Shown: positions 1 to 12,360 of the stretch, in pieces
Layout: every line of letters begins with the position of its first letter
Numbering within the stretch: the first letter of the stretch is position 1
Assembly (NCBI GenBank): GCA_007922225.1
Contig: ML679966.1
Location: 37,018,793 to 37,082,792 of the forward strand
DNA from: Emydura subglobosa
Lineage: Eukaryota; Chordata; Testudines; Chelidae
Direction: 5' to 3'
DNA: 64,000 nucleotides
The notes under the pieces: model-generated
Databases searched by the model: none
Seen by the model: only the letters and a program-made list of their open reading frames with translations
Told to the model about the DNA's origin: nothing
Made by a program: the position numbers and the translations under genes

Positions 1-1404
1 CACATTAGGCTCTGTTCTAGCCGCAAGAAGTGCTAGAATGGAGTCACAGTGCATATAGTTACTTTTTGTACAAGCACCAAAGAGAGCTGCAAGCACAGAA
101 TCACTATGAACGAAGGTCACATTCCAGCGAATGACAAAGCATGTGCTTAACTGCAAGCAAGAGAACAGTCCCATTGAAGCTGAAAGAACTATTCTGGTGC
201 CTGCAGTTAAGTATGTACTTATGTAATTTGCTGGACTTCCCCATTGTTGTTTTCTTTATATATATTATTTTCCACTCATACTGAAGTATTAGTATTAGTC
301 ACTCTTAATTGATTAATCTTACATTTCATAGATATTTATCTGAGTCAGCTCCAAAAATACATCTTTGTGTTTTAACCAATTCCTGACTCAATCATTTTTA
401 AAGTTTCTTTATTAGCCTTCATCACTGGTCTCATTCTGCAGTATATCCAAAACTCTACAGCACATTAGATACCTTTTACCTCATATTATGTTATACTTCT
501 ATTCAGACAATTGCATTGACTCCCCAAACACCTAAGAATTAGGTTAAAAAATCTTAAAACACTAACCTTTAAATTTATTTCATACTTGTTCCCATACAGT
601 AGCAAAATATACTTCATTTTGATGGTCTAACACTCACTTTGGATTCTATACCCAATTTATGATTGATGTCACCACCTGAACACCAGGAAACAGCTAGATC
701 ACAGGTGGCCAAACTGTGGCTTGTGAGCCGCATATGGCTCTTTTACAGTACAGCTCGTGGAACCCCTATGCCTCCCCTATTCTCCACCTACCAGACTGGG
801 ATGGGGAGCTTGAAGCTTTTGCCTTGCAGCAGGGTGGTAGGGCTAGAGGATTCTGCCCAGTGGGGAGAAGTGTCTCAGGGGATCAGTAAGTTTGGCCACC
901 CCCATCTAGATACTGGACTTTTGCTCATCTACTGTCTACCTGCATGTCATCTGCATGACATTTGTTTTTGTTCTAGTACATCCTTCCTACTTTTAAAATT
1001 AATATGAAAATATTTTCTCTTCCTATTGTTTGATACAGAGTTGCTGTTTTTGCTTGCACTCTAATTGCTACTCTCTGTACAGCTTTGTTTTAAATGTTTT
1101 AAAATTAACAATACATTGCAACAATAAACACACTGGGATAGAAATCTGTTGCCATCTGAAGACACTGAGAACTTAGATTTCATTTGCAGAAAAATATTTT
1201 TGCATGACTGAACTGTTCCCATGTATATGTTGCAATAATATATATTTACAGTCCTGAAATTCTTCCTGACAAAATATCCAGAAACCCTAGTTCAAATGTT
1301 AATTCACTCTACACTCCATTACTAAATCAAATTTAGCTTACAGATACATTTTTATTTTTGTGTATTTAGTAATCTTCAGTTATTTGTTTCATTCATATTT
1401 TCAG
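1..1404. other. Non-coding flank upstream of the SANT-domain exon
   Basis: This is AT-rich sequence in which I see no exon with plausible splice sites. It holds one recognisable hAT-like miniature element (702-905). Near 100-230 there is a weak copy of a dispersed repeat built around 'catgtgcttaa' and 'agtcccattgaa'. Because the SANT exon at 1405 begins in the middle of a codon, at least one upstream exon of that gene must lie here or before the window; I could not identify it. Confidence 0.5.
702..905. mobile_element. hAT-like miniature transposon, about 200 bp
   Basis: The left end reads 'caggtggccaaact' and the right end 'agtttggccaccccc', so the termini are inverted copies of each other. 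The flanks are 'ctagatca' and 'ctagatac', a slightly decayed 8 bp target duplication. TIRs starting CAGG or CAGGGG with an 8 bp duplication are typical of non-autonomous hAT elements. There is no transposase inside. Confidence 0.75.
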
Positions 1405-4400
1405 ACAATCTGATTCCCTTGGATGAAGCACAGAATCACTTTCGGGTTATCACAGTTCATGATACTGGAGCAGGAAAACACTGGAGTGATAATGAAGTCA
1501 GAGCTCTGATAAACATATGGTCAGATGAGAAGATACAACAAATGCTTGAAGGAGCAACAAGAAATAAAGAAATCTTTGAGGAGATTGCCAGAAGGCTAAT
1601 GAAGTTTGGAATTGACAGAGACTGGAAGCAGTGTCGCACAAAGTACAAGAACTTAAAATATGAATACCGCGCACTGCAAAAAGAAAATGATCATCTTGGC
1701 AATCCCAGACGAAAGATGAGGTTTTACAATGAAGTTGACTGCATCTTCAGAAGACAACCTCTAGTTGCATCTAGCTTGGGATGTGAAAGCTCTAATTTCA
1801 TATCAGGTATTAGAACAGTAGTGAATATACCAATCTCTGTTGACAAAACAGTGCTGGTGTACACACTACAATCACACCCGCTGTCCCCCAAACTGACAAA
1901 ACTGCCCTATTTTTTTTTTGACAAAATAAAACCACCTTGATGAGAGGTAGAGCTTTTGTCAGCATAGCTAGGGTGATGCGGTGTCAATGTAGACAGTGTG
2001 TCTCCTTACAGTGGTGAATGGGCTGTCATTCTTGTCTATTTCGGTGGCTGGTTCCCTCTCTGGGCTGGGAGTGAGATGAGCAGCCCAGGCTGTTGCAAGC
2101 CCTAGTCAGCTGGTTCGGGAGTGGGAGGAGAAGCCTAGGGTCTTGAGCCAGGACCGGGCAAGCCAGATGGGACCGGGGAGGGGAGAAGTCCACACACAGC
2201 TGCTCCCAGCTTGGACTGGAGGGGAGGGGCAGCCAACAGCGAGCCTGGGAGCCTATGGGCTCCTGGCAGGGAGCTGAGAGATGGGGCTCTCAGTTCCCCA
2301 CACTGCCCCTTAGGCTCAGTGGAAGTGCTCCTGGTGAGGACACACTTCAAGGAGAGCAGTGTGAACACCAGCCACTATTGTAATTATAGCCGTTGATGTA
2401 AGTCAACATATCTTATATCGACTTATTTTTTTTAGTGTAGACAAGGCCTAGCAAATAAGAGCATAGGGCTTTATAATATCCAAGCAAAATGAAGGGGCAA
2501 AGAACAGGGAATCCACTTCTATATAATAAAAAGTAATCCCCATTAATTTGATAACAGCTGTGTCCTGGGCTGATAAACATCTCTGCCTATGATTTTTTTA
2601 GCCCAGATGTAACTATTACTTACTCATAAACAGAATCAACCTCAGGTTATATTCTTTATTTTAAAAAAATGTATAGACATTGCTTTCATTTTGGTATTCT
2701 AATGCAGTCTTCACAAACTTGCATTAAAGAAAAAATGTAGTGCCATCATTTGACAATGTAATGAAGCCTTACAGGAATGAGTTGACAATGCTGTTATTCA
2801 TGTGAGCACCAGAAAGGTGTACTAATATCTTGTTAAAAAGCTCATCTGATTTTGCGTGTCAGACTCGTGAAAGCAAATGTATTTTCTAGTGACACCTAAC
2901 TTGTCCAGACATCCCTATTGCGCTGAGACACCTTCTCCAAAATGTTAAATACTATAAAGACTTTTTTGGTTTGTCTGTTTTTAGAGCACCTCTAAAGTAT
3001 ATTCCTTTACAGAATACTTTGTTTTTTCTTTTATAAAAGAGCCAGTGGGAGACATTATCATGAACACAGGATCTTGGGGTATCAAGAGAAAAGCATGTGA
3101 TGATGGTAAGAGTTCTTTGCCTTTTTGAGGATATGCAAATGCTGTTGGAAGGTTGAATGCTAGGTGCAAGTTTCATCAAACATACAAGTAGTAAACATTT
3201 AATCATTTATTAAGATAATCAAAAGATGTCCTCAGGATTCTATGGGAAAACTGAGTGATCTCTTTAGGGAAACATGTCAGAAATGTCTCAGCACAAGAAG
3301 AATAAATCCTCAGAAAAGGTAGAAAAGAAACTCTACTGGATGGATGGCATCTCATCCATCTGAAATAAGGCCAAATAAAAACACTCTGAGTGGAGGCATT
3401 TGGTGTACACTAGACATTGGAGAGATACTAACATGACACCCATATTTAAAGAGAAAGAGACCAGGGAAGGCACCAGAAGCCTACAAACCTGTAAGCCTAA
3501 CCTTCACACTGAGAAGATTTTAGAGTCAGTATTACAAACTAAAGGAAACACATTAAAGGGGAGGAGACTGGTGTGTTAGTATCAACAAACTCAAAAAAAG
3601 AGAAGTAACATGCTTCCTTCCCTTTAGGAAATAAATAATGAAAATAAAAATTAAACAAGCTCTTGCACAGTACCCATTCGTGTAATGTAAATAGTTAGCG
3701 AAAAGGTCATTTACAGTAATGTTCTATTTGCTGAACAATTGCCTTTGTTCAGGGTGGACTGATTTAAATCAGTTATTTACTTAATCAATTTTAATCATGT
3801 TTTGCATTTGTACTTTTTAGTTATTTTCATAAAGATAGGTTGATATGTGATATAAAATTTAACATAGACAAGGTATCAATTAACAGAAAAAAGGTTTTCC
3901 TTGTTCACAATAAGATAAGTTATACCCTAAGTGGTTACAAGATTTGACACACTGATCTGAGATAGGATCTGAGGACAGCAGTGGAGAGAAAAATGAAGCT
4001 CTATCATCTTGATATCGGGCAGCTGGTAGAATACAATAAACACTTGGATACAGAGAGAGGAATTGAGCACAAATCAGAAAAGAGTATGGCATTATACAGA
4101 AATCTAGCAAGATCACCCCTGGAGCAGAACATGTCTACATATTACAGTAAGGCTATCAAAGTGTTGGAAATAAGACAAGGATGACTTGGTCGTCTCCAGT
4201 ATTAGAAACAGGGAGCTCACAAGTTTAGAAAAAAAATAAAACCAGATTTGTAGTTACAAAAAGAACTTGAGGTCTATATGCAGAGAAGATAAATGTCACA
4301 GCATTTCTGAGGGTAACCTGTTCAGAAAAGAGGTATAAACTGAAGTTAAGAAAGCACTATGGTTGGGCCATTAAATATTTTTATTTATCATCAGCTTATA

Positions 4401-5007
4401 AACAGTCTGACAAGGATACTTGCATTTGGCAAGTAGAAAAGTTTGAATACCTGAGATTTAGCAACAGTGACTTTATAAGACATTGGTCTGTTTCACTCCT
4501 GTTGGGCATGGTATTAAAGTTTCTGTTTTGACAAATTAGCGTTTTTCTACTGAAAAATATTAATCAAAGAATTCCTGACCAGCTCTAATTATGACTCAGA
4601 TACATCAAGTAATTCTTCTTCCCTACAGCAAGATGTGATTGGTGAGTAATAGCATTAGAAAATAAGTGTATGCCAGACTGTAGAGTTATTCAGTGCAGGG
4701 TTATCACTTCACTGGTCCTCTCTTTACATAACTGTGCCTCTCTCTCTCTCTCTCTCTCCAATAATGTACTGTTATTTCATCTACAGAATCACCACCTGGT
4801 TCGCTTAAGAAGAGTGCTTCTGAGAAAGCTGTAGTACAGTCTCAAAGAAGTTTAACAGACAGAGTGCATACAGTATCAGAAGGCAAAAAAACACTTTTAG
4901 AAAGGCTTTGTAAACAGGAGGAAACACAAGAGATCAGCAGAATGCAGCTGTGTGGTGATCCTCCAGCTATAAAACAGGTTGGTTTAATGAACTTTCTACC
5001 AAACTAG
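1405..5007 (+). CDS. Unidentified gene with Myb/SANT-like (trihelix-type) DNA-binding domain; three exons, partial
   Basis: Three exons join in one open frame. Exon A 1405-1806 follows 'attttcag' and ends at 'tcag|gtatt'. Exon B 3040-3105 follows 'ttataaaag' and ends at 'gatg|gtaag'. Exon C 4787-4977 follows 'ctacag' and ends at 'aaacag|gttgg', or reads through to a TAG at 5005-5007. Both joins are phase 1 to phase 1 and no stop appears in about 220 codons. Exon A encodes a Myb/SANT-like domain: 'HWSDNEVRALINIW', then 'IFEEIARRL', 'QCRTKYKNLKYEYR' and 'FYNEVDCIF'. This is the pattern of the Myb_DNA-bind_4 family seen in ZSCAN20/29 and MSANTD proteins. Exons B and C are hydrophilic and match nothing I recognise. 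No start Met precedes the domain: exon A opens mid-codon, so a 5' exon is missing, and the TTG at 1419 is internal. The likely role is a sequence-specific DNA-binding protein, possibly derived from a Harbinger-type transposon partner; that is inference. It lies on the strand opposite PPAT, apparently within PPAT intron 1. Confidence 0.65.
1845..2449. mobile_element. hAT-like MITE, copy A of the family also at 6979-7774
   Basis: The sequence can be followed beside the copy at 6979-7774 over much of its length. Shared segments include 'tgacaaaactg', 'aaaataaaaccacct', 'ggctgtcattcttgtc', 'ccccacactgcccctta' and 'gtggaagtgctcct'. Both end in 'tagtgtagacaaggcct'. The left terminal inverted repeat of this copy is eroded, so its exact start is unclear. 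It begins just after exon A of the SANT-domain gene. Confidence 0.7.
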
Positions 5008-5049
5008 CATGCAAAAAGAAAACACAAACAACCCACAGATGACTGAAAT

Positions 5050-5390
5050 GGAAGAGATCTATTTGATTATCTAATCCATCCATACTAATACAGGATTGCT
5101 TCCGTACAGTATATTTGTGCTTGAGCTATTTAAAACTAAACAGGAATGGGTTTCCCATCTAAGCTCTTGGGAGACTATGCCACAGTTTAACAGACTTAAT
5201 TGAAAGGAAATTTCACCCTCGTTTAAGCCTAGATTTTCCTTTGCCTAATTTCACCCCATCACTTCTAAGTACATCCTTACTGACCATCACAACAGTTACT
5301 CCTCCTCCTCTGTATTCATAACCTTCAAATACTTGAAGGTTGTATGACAGCTTCCTTTAGCAAAACTAAACAGAGGTAGGCAGGGCTTGA
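5050..5390 (-). mobile_element. Old CR1-type LINE fragment, antisense to + strand
   Basis: The order of phrases 'ctaatccatcc', 'caggattgcttcc', 'cttgggagactatgccacag', 'ttttcctttgcctaatttca' and 'ccttcaaatacttg' is that of the antisense 3' region of an old CR1 subfamily in sauropsids. It is well diverged, with no open frame. It sits directly after exon C of the SANT-domain gene, so the 3' UTR of that gene, if exon C is terminal, would run into it; a candidate AATAAA is at 5543-5548. Confidence 0.6.
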
Positions 5391-5879
5391 AAAAACCCAC
5401 TCATTTACCAATGGGAAGTGAAAAATACAATCTTCCACTGAACAAAACAAAAATCCCACCAAATTATTGTGTTGATGTTACACTGTTTTCCTAAATCTGC
5501 AGACATAAAACTCTAGTGCCAGGGCTTCTGCTCAAGCAGCAGAATAAAATTAATTTTTCTAGAACTGGTCAAAATCAATGTATCAGTCACACTTGTGCTG
5601 CCATGCACTAAGACCTTTTCATAAAGCTATCAGGACAATCCACAACTTTTTCCTTAAGAGAACTCTGTATGTTCACAACATATAAGTGAATGAAACATTA
5701 GGACAGTCTATCCTCATGATTTTTCATTTGCTCAAGTTAAAATTACATACTACAGTGCTAAGCATTTTAGAAATATCTGAGAACGGTCATTCCACTCAAT
5801 CCCTTAATATGTGTAAATCTATCTGGCGTTTCTCATAACCCTCTATTATTTCAATAACTGAAACAAATCAATATCACCA

Positions 5880-6250
5880 GTAATCTTAACCAACTCACTG
5901 TTTACCTCCTCCTCCTATATATTAATACATACAAGGAATAAAGATTTAATATAGCAACACACATCCCAAAAGAGACCCCTAAGGAATCCCCCTATTATCC
6001 ACTTTCCATTTTAAGAGGCAACCATCCCCTATGACTACCTATCACTTAGCCAGTTTTTAGTCCTCAACAGGACTCGGTCCCTTACCCCATGATTATTTAT
6101 TTTTCCTATTAATCTTTTATAACGGGCCTTATAAAAAGCTTTCTAAAAATCCAAGGAAGTTATTTCCACTGGGTTGACTTTATCTACTATTTTATTAACT
6201 TTTTCAAACAATTCTAAGAAACCAGGCAAATGTGGTTATCCCTTACAGAA
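5880..6250 (-). mobile_element. Degraded CR1-like LINE fragment, antisense
   Basis: The text around 'gagacccctaaggaatcccc', 'cacttagccagtttttag', 'cccttaccccatgat' and 'gccttataaaaagctttct' resembles the antisense of a CR1-family LINE body common in turtles. It is heavily diverged and the boundaries are approximate. Confidence 0.45.
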
Positions 6251-6359
6251 GGTGTTTGACCCTATCAATCGATACAGCAGCACATTAGAAAAAAATCCCA
6301 ACTACACATATATAATGATGGCTTCTTATTTAGCTGTTACCACTCATGATCTTGGGAGT

Positions 6360-6840
6360 CATCATGGATAGTTCTCTAAAAATTTCAGCTCAGTGCACAG
6401 CAGCAGTCAAAAAGGCTAACAGAATGTGAGGAACTACTAGGAAAGAGATAACAAATAAGACAGAAAATATAATAATGCCACTATATAAATCCATGGTGCA
6501 CCCACACCTTGAATACTGTGCCCAGTCCTGATCACTCCCTCTACAAATGATATAGTGGAAATGGAAAAGGTTCAGAGAAGGCCAACAAAGATAATCAAGG
6601 GTATAGAATGACTTCCATATGAGGAGAAACTAAAAAGATACGGGGCTGTTCATCTGAGAAAACAGATCACTAACCAGGGATATGATAGGTTCATCATGAA
6701 TGGTGTGAAAAAACTGAATAGAGAAATGTTACTTAACCTTTCCAACAATACAAAAATCAGGGGTCACCCAACGAAATTAATAGGCAGCAGGTTTAATACA
6801 AACAAGAGGAAGTATTTAAAGTGAGTTTAAGCATTGGTCC
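6360..6840 (+). mobile_element. CR1-type LINE, end of reverse-transcriptase ORF, sense strand
   Basis: A broken reading frame encodes 'MVHPHLEYCAQS', the conserved motif near the C-terminus of CR1-clade reverse transcriptases. It is followed by the decayed 'VQRRPTKII'-like segment at about 6570-6600. Stops and frameshifts interrupt it. The fragment is in the opposite orientation to the CR1-like pieces just upstream. Confidence 0.7.
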
Positions 6841-6978
6841 CTGGAGTTAGCTGGCCTATGAAGGGACGGTTTGGAAGCTGAAGTGTTCTTGATGCTGGAG
6901 CTAGAGCTAGTAAGGCAGTGAGACTCAGCTACTCTGGCTGCTCCTACAAACAATGGATGTAGCTCCATTGCAGTGTGA

Positions 6979-7774
6979 GGCCTGATCTACACTAGAGAGT
7001 TTTGTCTACAAAAGTCAGCTTTTGTCAACAAAACAGGGCTGTTGTACAGACTACAATCACCCCGCCCACTGGGCTGACAAAACTGCTGTTTTTTCAACAA
7101 AATAAAACCACCTCCAGGAGAGGTGTAGGGCTTTTGTGCAGGCACTGCCTCCCCTTCAAGTGGTGGAGGGCTGTCATTCTTGTCAATTTCACAACACACC
7201 ACCACCACCCCTCCTTGTGAAATTGACAAAAAAGTCAGGAGGCTGGTTTCCTGCTCCTAGCTGCTGCAAACCTGAGGCAGCTGGGAGCCCGCAAGCCATG
7301 GGCAGCGGATCCTGGCTCTCCCCGGAACCACGAGCTGGGATGTCGGCGGCTGCCACTCACCTCCTGGCTGGGAGCTGAAACCAGGCAGGATGCGGGTGGC
7401 TACCACCTGGCTCCCCAGGACACGCTGGGACTTGGTGCTGCCCCCTGGCTCCCCAGGACACGCTGCCCCCTGGCTCCCCAGGATCCGGGCAGCTTGCCAG
7501 AGTGGGACCAGGAGGGACCTAGCTGCTGCCATGCTTTTGGCTGGGACTGGGAAATGGGGCAGCCCACAGGGAGCCCAGGAGCCGGGGGTTCCCAGCATGG
7601 AGCGTCTCTCAGCTCCCCACACTGCCCTTTAGGTCAGTGGAAGTGCTCCTATTGAGGATGTACTCCATCAACCTAAGGAGAGCAGTGGGTACATCAGTCA
7701 CCGCTGTAATTAAAGCAGTGGCTAAAAGTCAACATATTTTACATCTACTTGTTTTTCTAGTGTAGACAAGGCCT
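6979..7774. mobile_element. hAT-like MITE, copy B, about 0.8 kb
   Basis: The element opens with 'ggcctgatctacactaga' and closes with 'tagtgtagacaaggcct', which are inverted copies of each other. The interior is GC-rich with short duplicated runs, for example 'ctggctccccagga' three times between 7409 and 7482. It shares its right half with copy A at 1845-2449. No target duplication could be read with confidence. Confidence 0.7.
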
Positions 7775-8919
7775 TATTGCTCCCATTCAAGCTAGGATAC
7801 AGTGCCATTACAACTCAAGTTATCTACACCTGAGTTAACACTCCAGCAAAGACAATTCTCTCAATGAGATACAAGCCAGAACAGAACCTCAGTCTCCCCC
7901 ACTACTTTGTTCTGCAGCAGAAAAACCAAGCCTCCCTCCTCTCCACAACAAACAAAAATGAATCTTAGTTTGATCACTAAAGTAGACAGATCTTTCTGGT
8001 AAGAAAGGTCCATTTTTAAATAGCAATCTTTCAGAGTAGAACAACATTTTAATATTTTGTGTATGAATTTATATTTGATGTGGAGTACTTCTCGTCTTCT
8101 CCAACATATTGTTGAAATGTCAAGCAGTTCATAACAACACTGAGGCAAATTACTGTCTATATAAATGGTAAAGTGTAGTAGAGAATATGGCAGAGCAGTC
8201 CTGCAGTCTCATGGTACATATCTTGACTTGGAAACTGAGTTGTTACTTTTAAAGACAATAATTCAGTGTCATGAACAGAGAGTAGGCCATGAAGCACAGA
8301 AAAAAATATTCATTTTCAGGATGCTACAACTTTTTAAAGAGTGGCTTTCAAAGTAATTACTTTTCCTTAGGAAACATATCTTCACTCTTCATAGGGCTGA
8401 ATTTCACTGTATGCCAACTTTCAGAACAGGTGCACATGTCTGTGCTCCGTTTTCATTTCACTTTGTAACTGGGAAATGTACCATGTTTTCTCAGAAACTT
8501 CCTTCCTCCAGTGTTCAAATATTTTTGGCTAAGAAATAGTAACATATGTGCGGTATAATGCGCCATTTGGTGCTAACATATGCTTCTGCACTGTCCCACT
8601 GAAGTGACTACAGATGACACTTTCTTTGCTTGGATATGTAGGATTCTCATACAAATTCCCTTTGCTTAACAAGTCAAATTGACTACCATGATTACTGTGC
8701 TATAATTAGGATTGAGTGTCCTTTTCTGTTTAAAGATGAACTGCTCTAAATATTCTATAATCCACAAGCTCAATCACATTGTCTTGAAATTTACTGTGTC
8801 TTTATGGGAGTGCTGGGTAGCATTAGGGTCCAAATTTGGGATCAATTGAGCAAGGAGTTTCCAAGATAAAATCCCTCTAGAAAACCACAGCATTTTACAA
8901 AAGCAATTCATTCTTCTGG

Positions 8920-9818
8920 TTTTCTGATGCCTGCTTGGGGGGGGGGGGGGGGGGTCCAAACCTCTGCTGCTCTAAGCTCCCCCACCCCATCAACGTCACC
9001 CTCCTCCTTGCCACTCCATTCCTTTGTAAGCTTGTAGGATCATGGGAAGGTGGGAGTGCTATAAGGAGTACCAGCTGGACACAGGAAGGAGCAGGAGTGT
9101 GGAGCTGTGGAATCCCCACCCCAGGCATTTAGCTCACACACGGGGAACAGGGCTTCTGACCTCCCCTTACTACAGGAATAGGACATCCGCAGGCCGTGCC
9201 AGCTCACACCAGGTCATCAGGAAGAAGGGCTCAGGAGTGTGGAGCTGTGGAATCCCCACATACCTGGGGCTCAAACTATGGCTTTATTTGTACCTCATCT
9301 GATCTCAATTATTTGACATTTATCTCAATTAGTGCATGGCACCCACTGCTACTTTGGGGAAGCAGTATTGAAGTTTTTAGCCTTGGAGTTTGGTGGTCAA
9401 TTCAAGCAAAACTGTAATGCCTAGACATAGAGATGAGTGGCAGGGAGGCCTGTCAGCCCTATATCCTCTTCTCCCAATTGAAGAAGCCACCCTTCCCCTT
9501 ATCCTGGGGAGGCCAGCTGGTGAGGGAAGATGCCTCTCATTCACAGCCCAATCTCTCTGGGCAATGGCTAGGGCCCAGAAGGGACATGCCTCACAAAGTG
9601 GAGAAGGATGAATGGGGCAGCAGTGCTTCACAACCCTGAGGAGGCCAAGGACCCTCCCCACTCCCTATGTGGCTAGATTCTGAAGGTGCCCTGAACACTC
9701 CCACCTTCCCATGATCCTACAAGCTTACAAAGGAATGGAGTGGCAAGGAGGAGGGTGACGTCGGTGGGGTGGGGGAGCTTAGAGCAGCAGAGGGAGGGGA
9801 TGGGCAGGCATCAGAAAA
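8920..9818. repeat. Foldback structure: about 100-135 bp inverted repeat arms around a 640 bp spacer
   Basis: The 98 bp segment 8961-9058 is the reverse complement of 9696-9793, with about three differences by eye. The symmetry resumes outside: 8920-8934 ('ttttctgatgcctgc') pairs with 9804-9818. An 18 base G run (8937-8954) lies in the gap of the left arm. The spacer contains a perfect 28 bp direct repeat (9092-9119 and 9232-9259). The layout suggests a foldback or long-TIR DNA element, or a local inverted duplication. I do not recognise the family, and I see no coding capacity. Confidence 0.8.
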
Positions 9819-10924
9819 ACAGGGATATGCAGGTGGTCAGAGCAATGGGTGTGATGGAGGGACTGTTATAGGAACTGTAGCAGTGTGGGGGTCTCCGAGC
9901 AGTTGGAGAGAAAATGGGAGATCAGAGAAGTGAGAGAGAACATGGTGGGGGAGGGATGTTGGAATAGTATATTGAAGAGGAGGTGGAAAGGAGGGGGCCA
10001 AGCTGGACAGTGAGGGCTACTGGAGGGCTTTATCTGTCCCTCTATATCCATGCACCCTATGTATGTCCACACCAAAATAATGTCCTCACTCACTCCATGC
10101 TAGCCCCTGCACTGTTTCTGCATTGTCTATCCAGTTCCTTAACCTGCAAGTTCCATGGTGACGCCTTTGTGGGTAAGAGAGAGAACAAGGCTGGACAGGC
10201 AAAGAGACAGGAGATGATGCAGAGCTAGTGAAGGGATTAACATGCAGCCAGTGCATTCTGTGACCAGGGTAATGATTGCCAAGCAACCAAAAGCAGTGAC
10301 GAGGGAGAGATGGGCTGTGTGGTACATAGGGTTACTGAAAATATTTTCTTTTTTCCTTTTCTAAACCAAGAAAATTAAATGCCCAAAAACTTTAACAGAT
10401 AATTAAGGGTGCCCAGTGGTGTACCTCATGCCCTTCCAGAAAGTGGAGAGTGGCTAAACCGAAACCTCTGAAAACCAAGAAACAAAGTTAAGGTACACAA
10501 GACACTCACAATCTTATCCAATTTAAACTGCATGGGGAATTTATGTAGACAGAATACAATTACTTACTGAAAATAGTCATGATAAGAGGATAAACATCAC
10601 TACTCTTTGAAAAAGTGCTATTGAATCTTTTAATCTGAATCATAGTATAAATCTCACTTGAAAGACGAGGTATGGATTTAAAAGGGGAAATAGCCACATA
10701 CTGAATGATCAACACCAGTACTTGTACAATCAATACATTCCCTGAAGGCCTCCCATCCAAATGTTTAACTAGCCTAATCTTCTATTGCAAGATCTGACAA
10801 GATCATAACACAAGGTGGTATGTCTACTAGATGCCAAACCTCTTACCAAAAAAAATAAAATAAAATCTGTTTGTGTGAAGACAAGAGGCTATATATCAAG
10901 TCTATCTACTAAGAGCAGAAATAC

Positions 10925-11041
10925 AAGGCAACAACATTCTGTTCATTCCTCTGAAGCACCTGGCATTGGCCACTGTTGAAAGACAGGATATTGGGTTAGA
11001 TGGACCATTGATCTGACCCAGTATGACTGTTCTTATGATAT
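10925..11041 (+). mobile_element. CR1 LINE 3' end, sense strand
   Basis: The piece ends 'agatggaccattgatctgacccagtatgactgttcttatgat' in pieces, the known 3' terminus of a turtle CR1 subfamily. The same terminus is found in reverse complement at 13204. CR1 copies are usually truncated at the 5' end, as here. Confidence 0.85.
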
Positions 11042-11227
11042 TCCAACCTGCTATATTGAATTTAGATATATGGAAATCTGCGACTAAGGTGGAAGCTAAT
11101 GTTACACTTATTAGTTAGTAAAATAAATTACAACTTCTGCATCCAAACTGGTAATTTTTTGGCCCTGTTGAATAAAAATGTTGGTCAAGACCAGGTTAGT
11201 GAAGAAAAACATACCAATGAAGTCTAA

Positions 11228-11515
11228 GGCCTAATCAACACCTAATCAACCTAGCTACATTGCTTAGGGGTGTGAAAAATCTACGCCCGAGATCAGTTAA
11301 AATGATTTATGCCCCAGATTAGACACCGCTAAATCAACAAAAGAATACTTCCAACAATTTTGCTACCGCCTCTTGAGGGGAGTAGATTATCTACAGCAAT
11401 GGAAAAACCCCTTCTGCCACTGTAGCAAGTACTTTCCATGATGTCGCTACAGCAGCCCAGCTGCAGTGGCATAGCTATAATATCTGCAGTATAGACAAGC
11501 TCTCAACCTCTACCA
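11228..11515. mobile_element. Probable MITE with 'tatagacaag' type end
   Basis: The block begins 'aaggcctaatcaacacc' and ends 'gcagtatagacaagctct', which is an eroded version of the paired 'aaggccttgtctac' and 'gtagacaagg' ends used by other small elements in this window. Internal phrases such as 'tagacaccgctaaatcaac' and 'gtcgctacagcagcccagctg' are typical of this element class in turtles. It is non-coding. Confidence 0.5.
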
Positions 11516-12360
11516 TTTTTTACTCTTATAACAAATCCCATGTAGAGCATGATTCAGTAACTGTTTCACATGCTGAACATTCACTAATTTCAATGGGAGT
11601 TCTGCTCACAAACTGGTGCTATGGAAATTGGTCCCATCAAAGATATATATATTTTTTTTTGGTTGGAAGAAAGCAAAATGCATTCAGAGGTTTCGTACAC
11701 AGTAGTGGCACATATTACTGCCAAAAATATCCATCAGAATAGAGTTTCTTTTGGAAAAAATTAACAGTCATCACAATTGTTCCAAGACTGACTTTTTTCA
11801 AATTTGCTCTGATCAAGGACTCAAATGACGTTTTTTCTTATATCTCTCCCCCACCCCAAGAAACCTACTTTTTCTTTTAAGGCACCCTGTCAACATACCA
11901 GTTTTATAATTACATTATTCCCTGGTTCACAAATAATAAAACTAAATCAGCAGAATCATCCACATCAAAACTTGTGTAGCAGTGCTTGAAAGTTTCAAAC
12001 ACAGTCTGTACCCACTGCTAACATAGCTGTAAAATGTGTTACATCCATGCTGAGAATCAATGCGTTAGACAGGCATTTTCATAGTACTCACCACAGTGGT
12101 ATCTGAGCACTGGTATTGATAAAGTCACAAAATGAATTCTGGGATGTCTAAAATATATGAGGAGCAACAGAGAAGTTTAAAAATAGGCTATTTTTTAAGA
12201 AAAGGTTAGTTCAAATATATTTCTATGAGAAATGCCCTCTACAGCACAGTTAGTGTGTGTGTGTGTGCGCGCGCACGACTGCGATTCAGGGACTACAGAT
12301 ATATCTAGTAGAGCCTACTTGAATTCTTACTGACTACGGTGGGAGTTTGATTAGGCTCTT

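Noticed and set aside
1419..1940. Single-exon gene of 173 codons starting at 1419
   Set aside because: The first codon is TTG and the conserved frame continues upstream to a splice acceptor at 1404. After 1806 the frame reads into an intron and a MITE.
8165..8356. 63-codon plus-strand frame considered as a further exon of the SANT-domain gene
   Set aside because: No convincing acceptor and donor in the right phase, and no domain resemblance.
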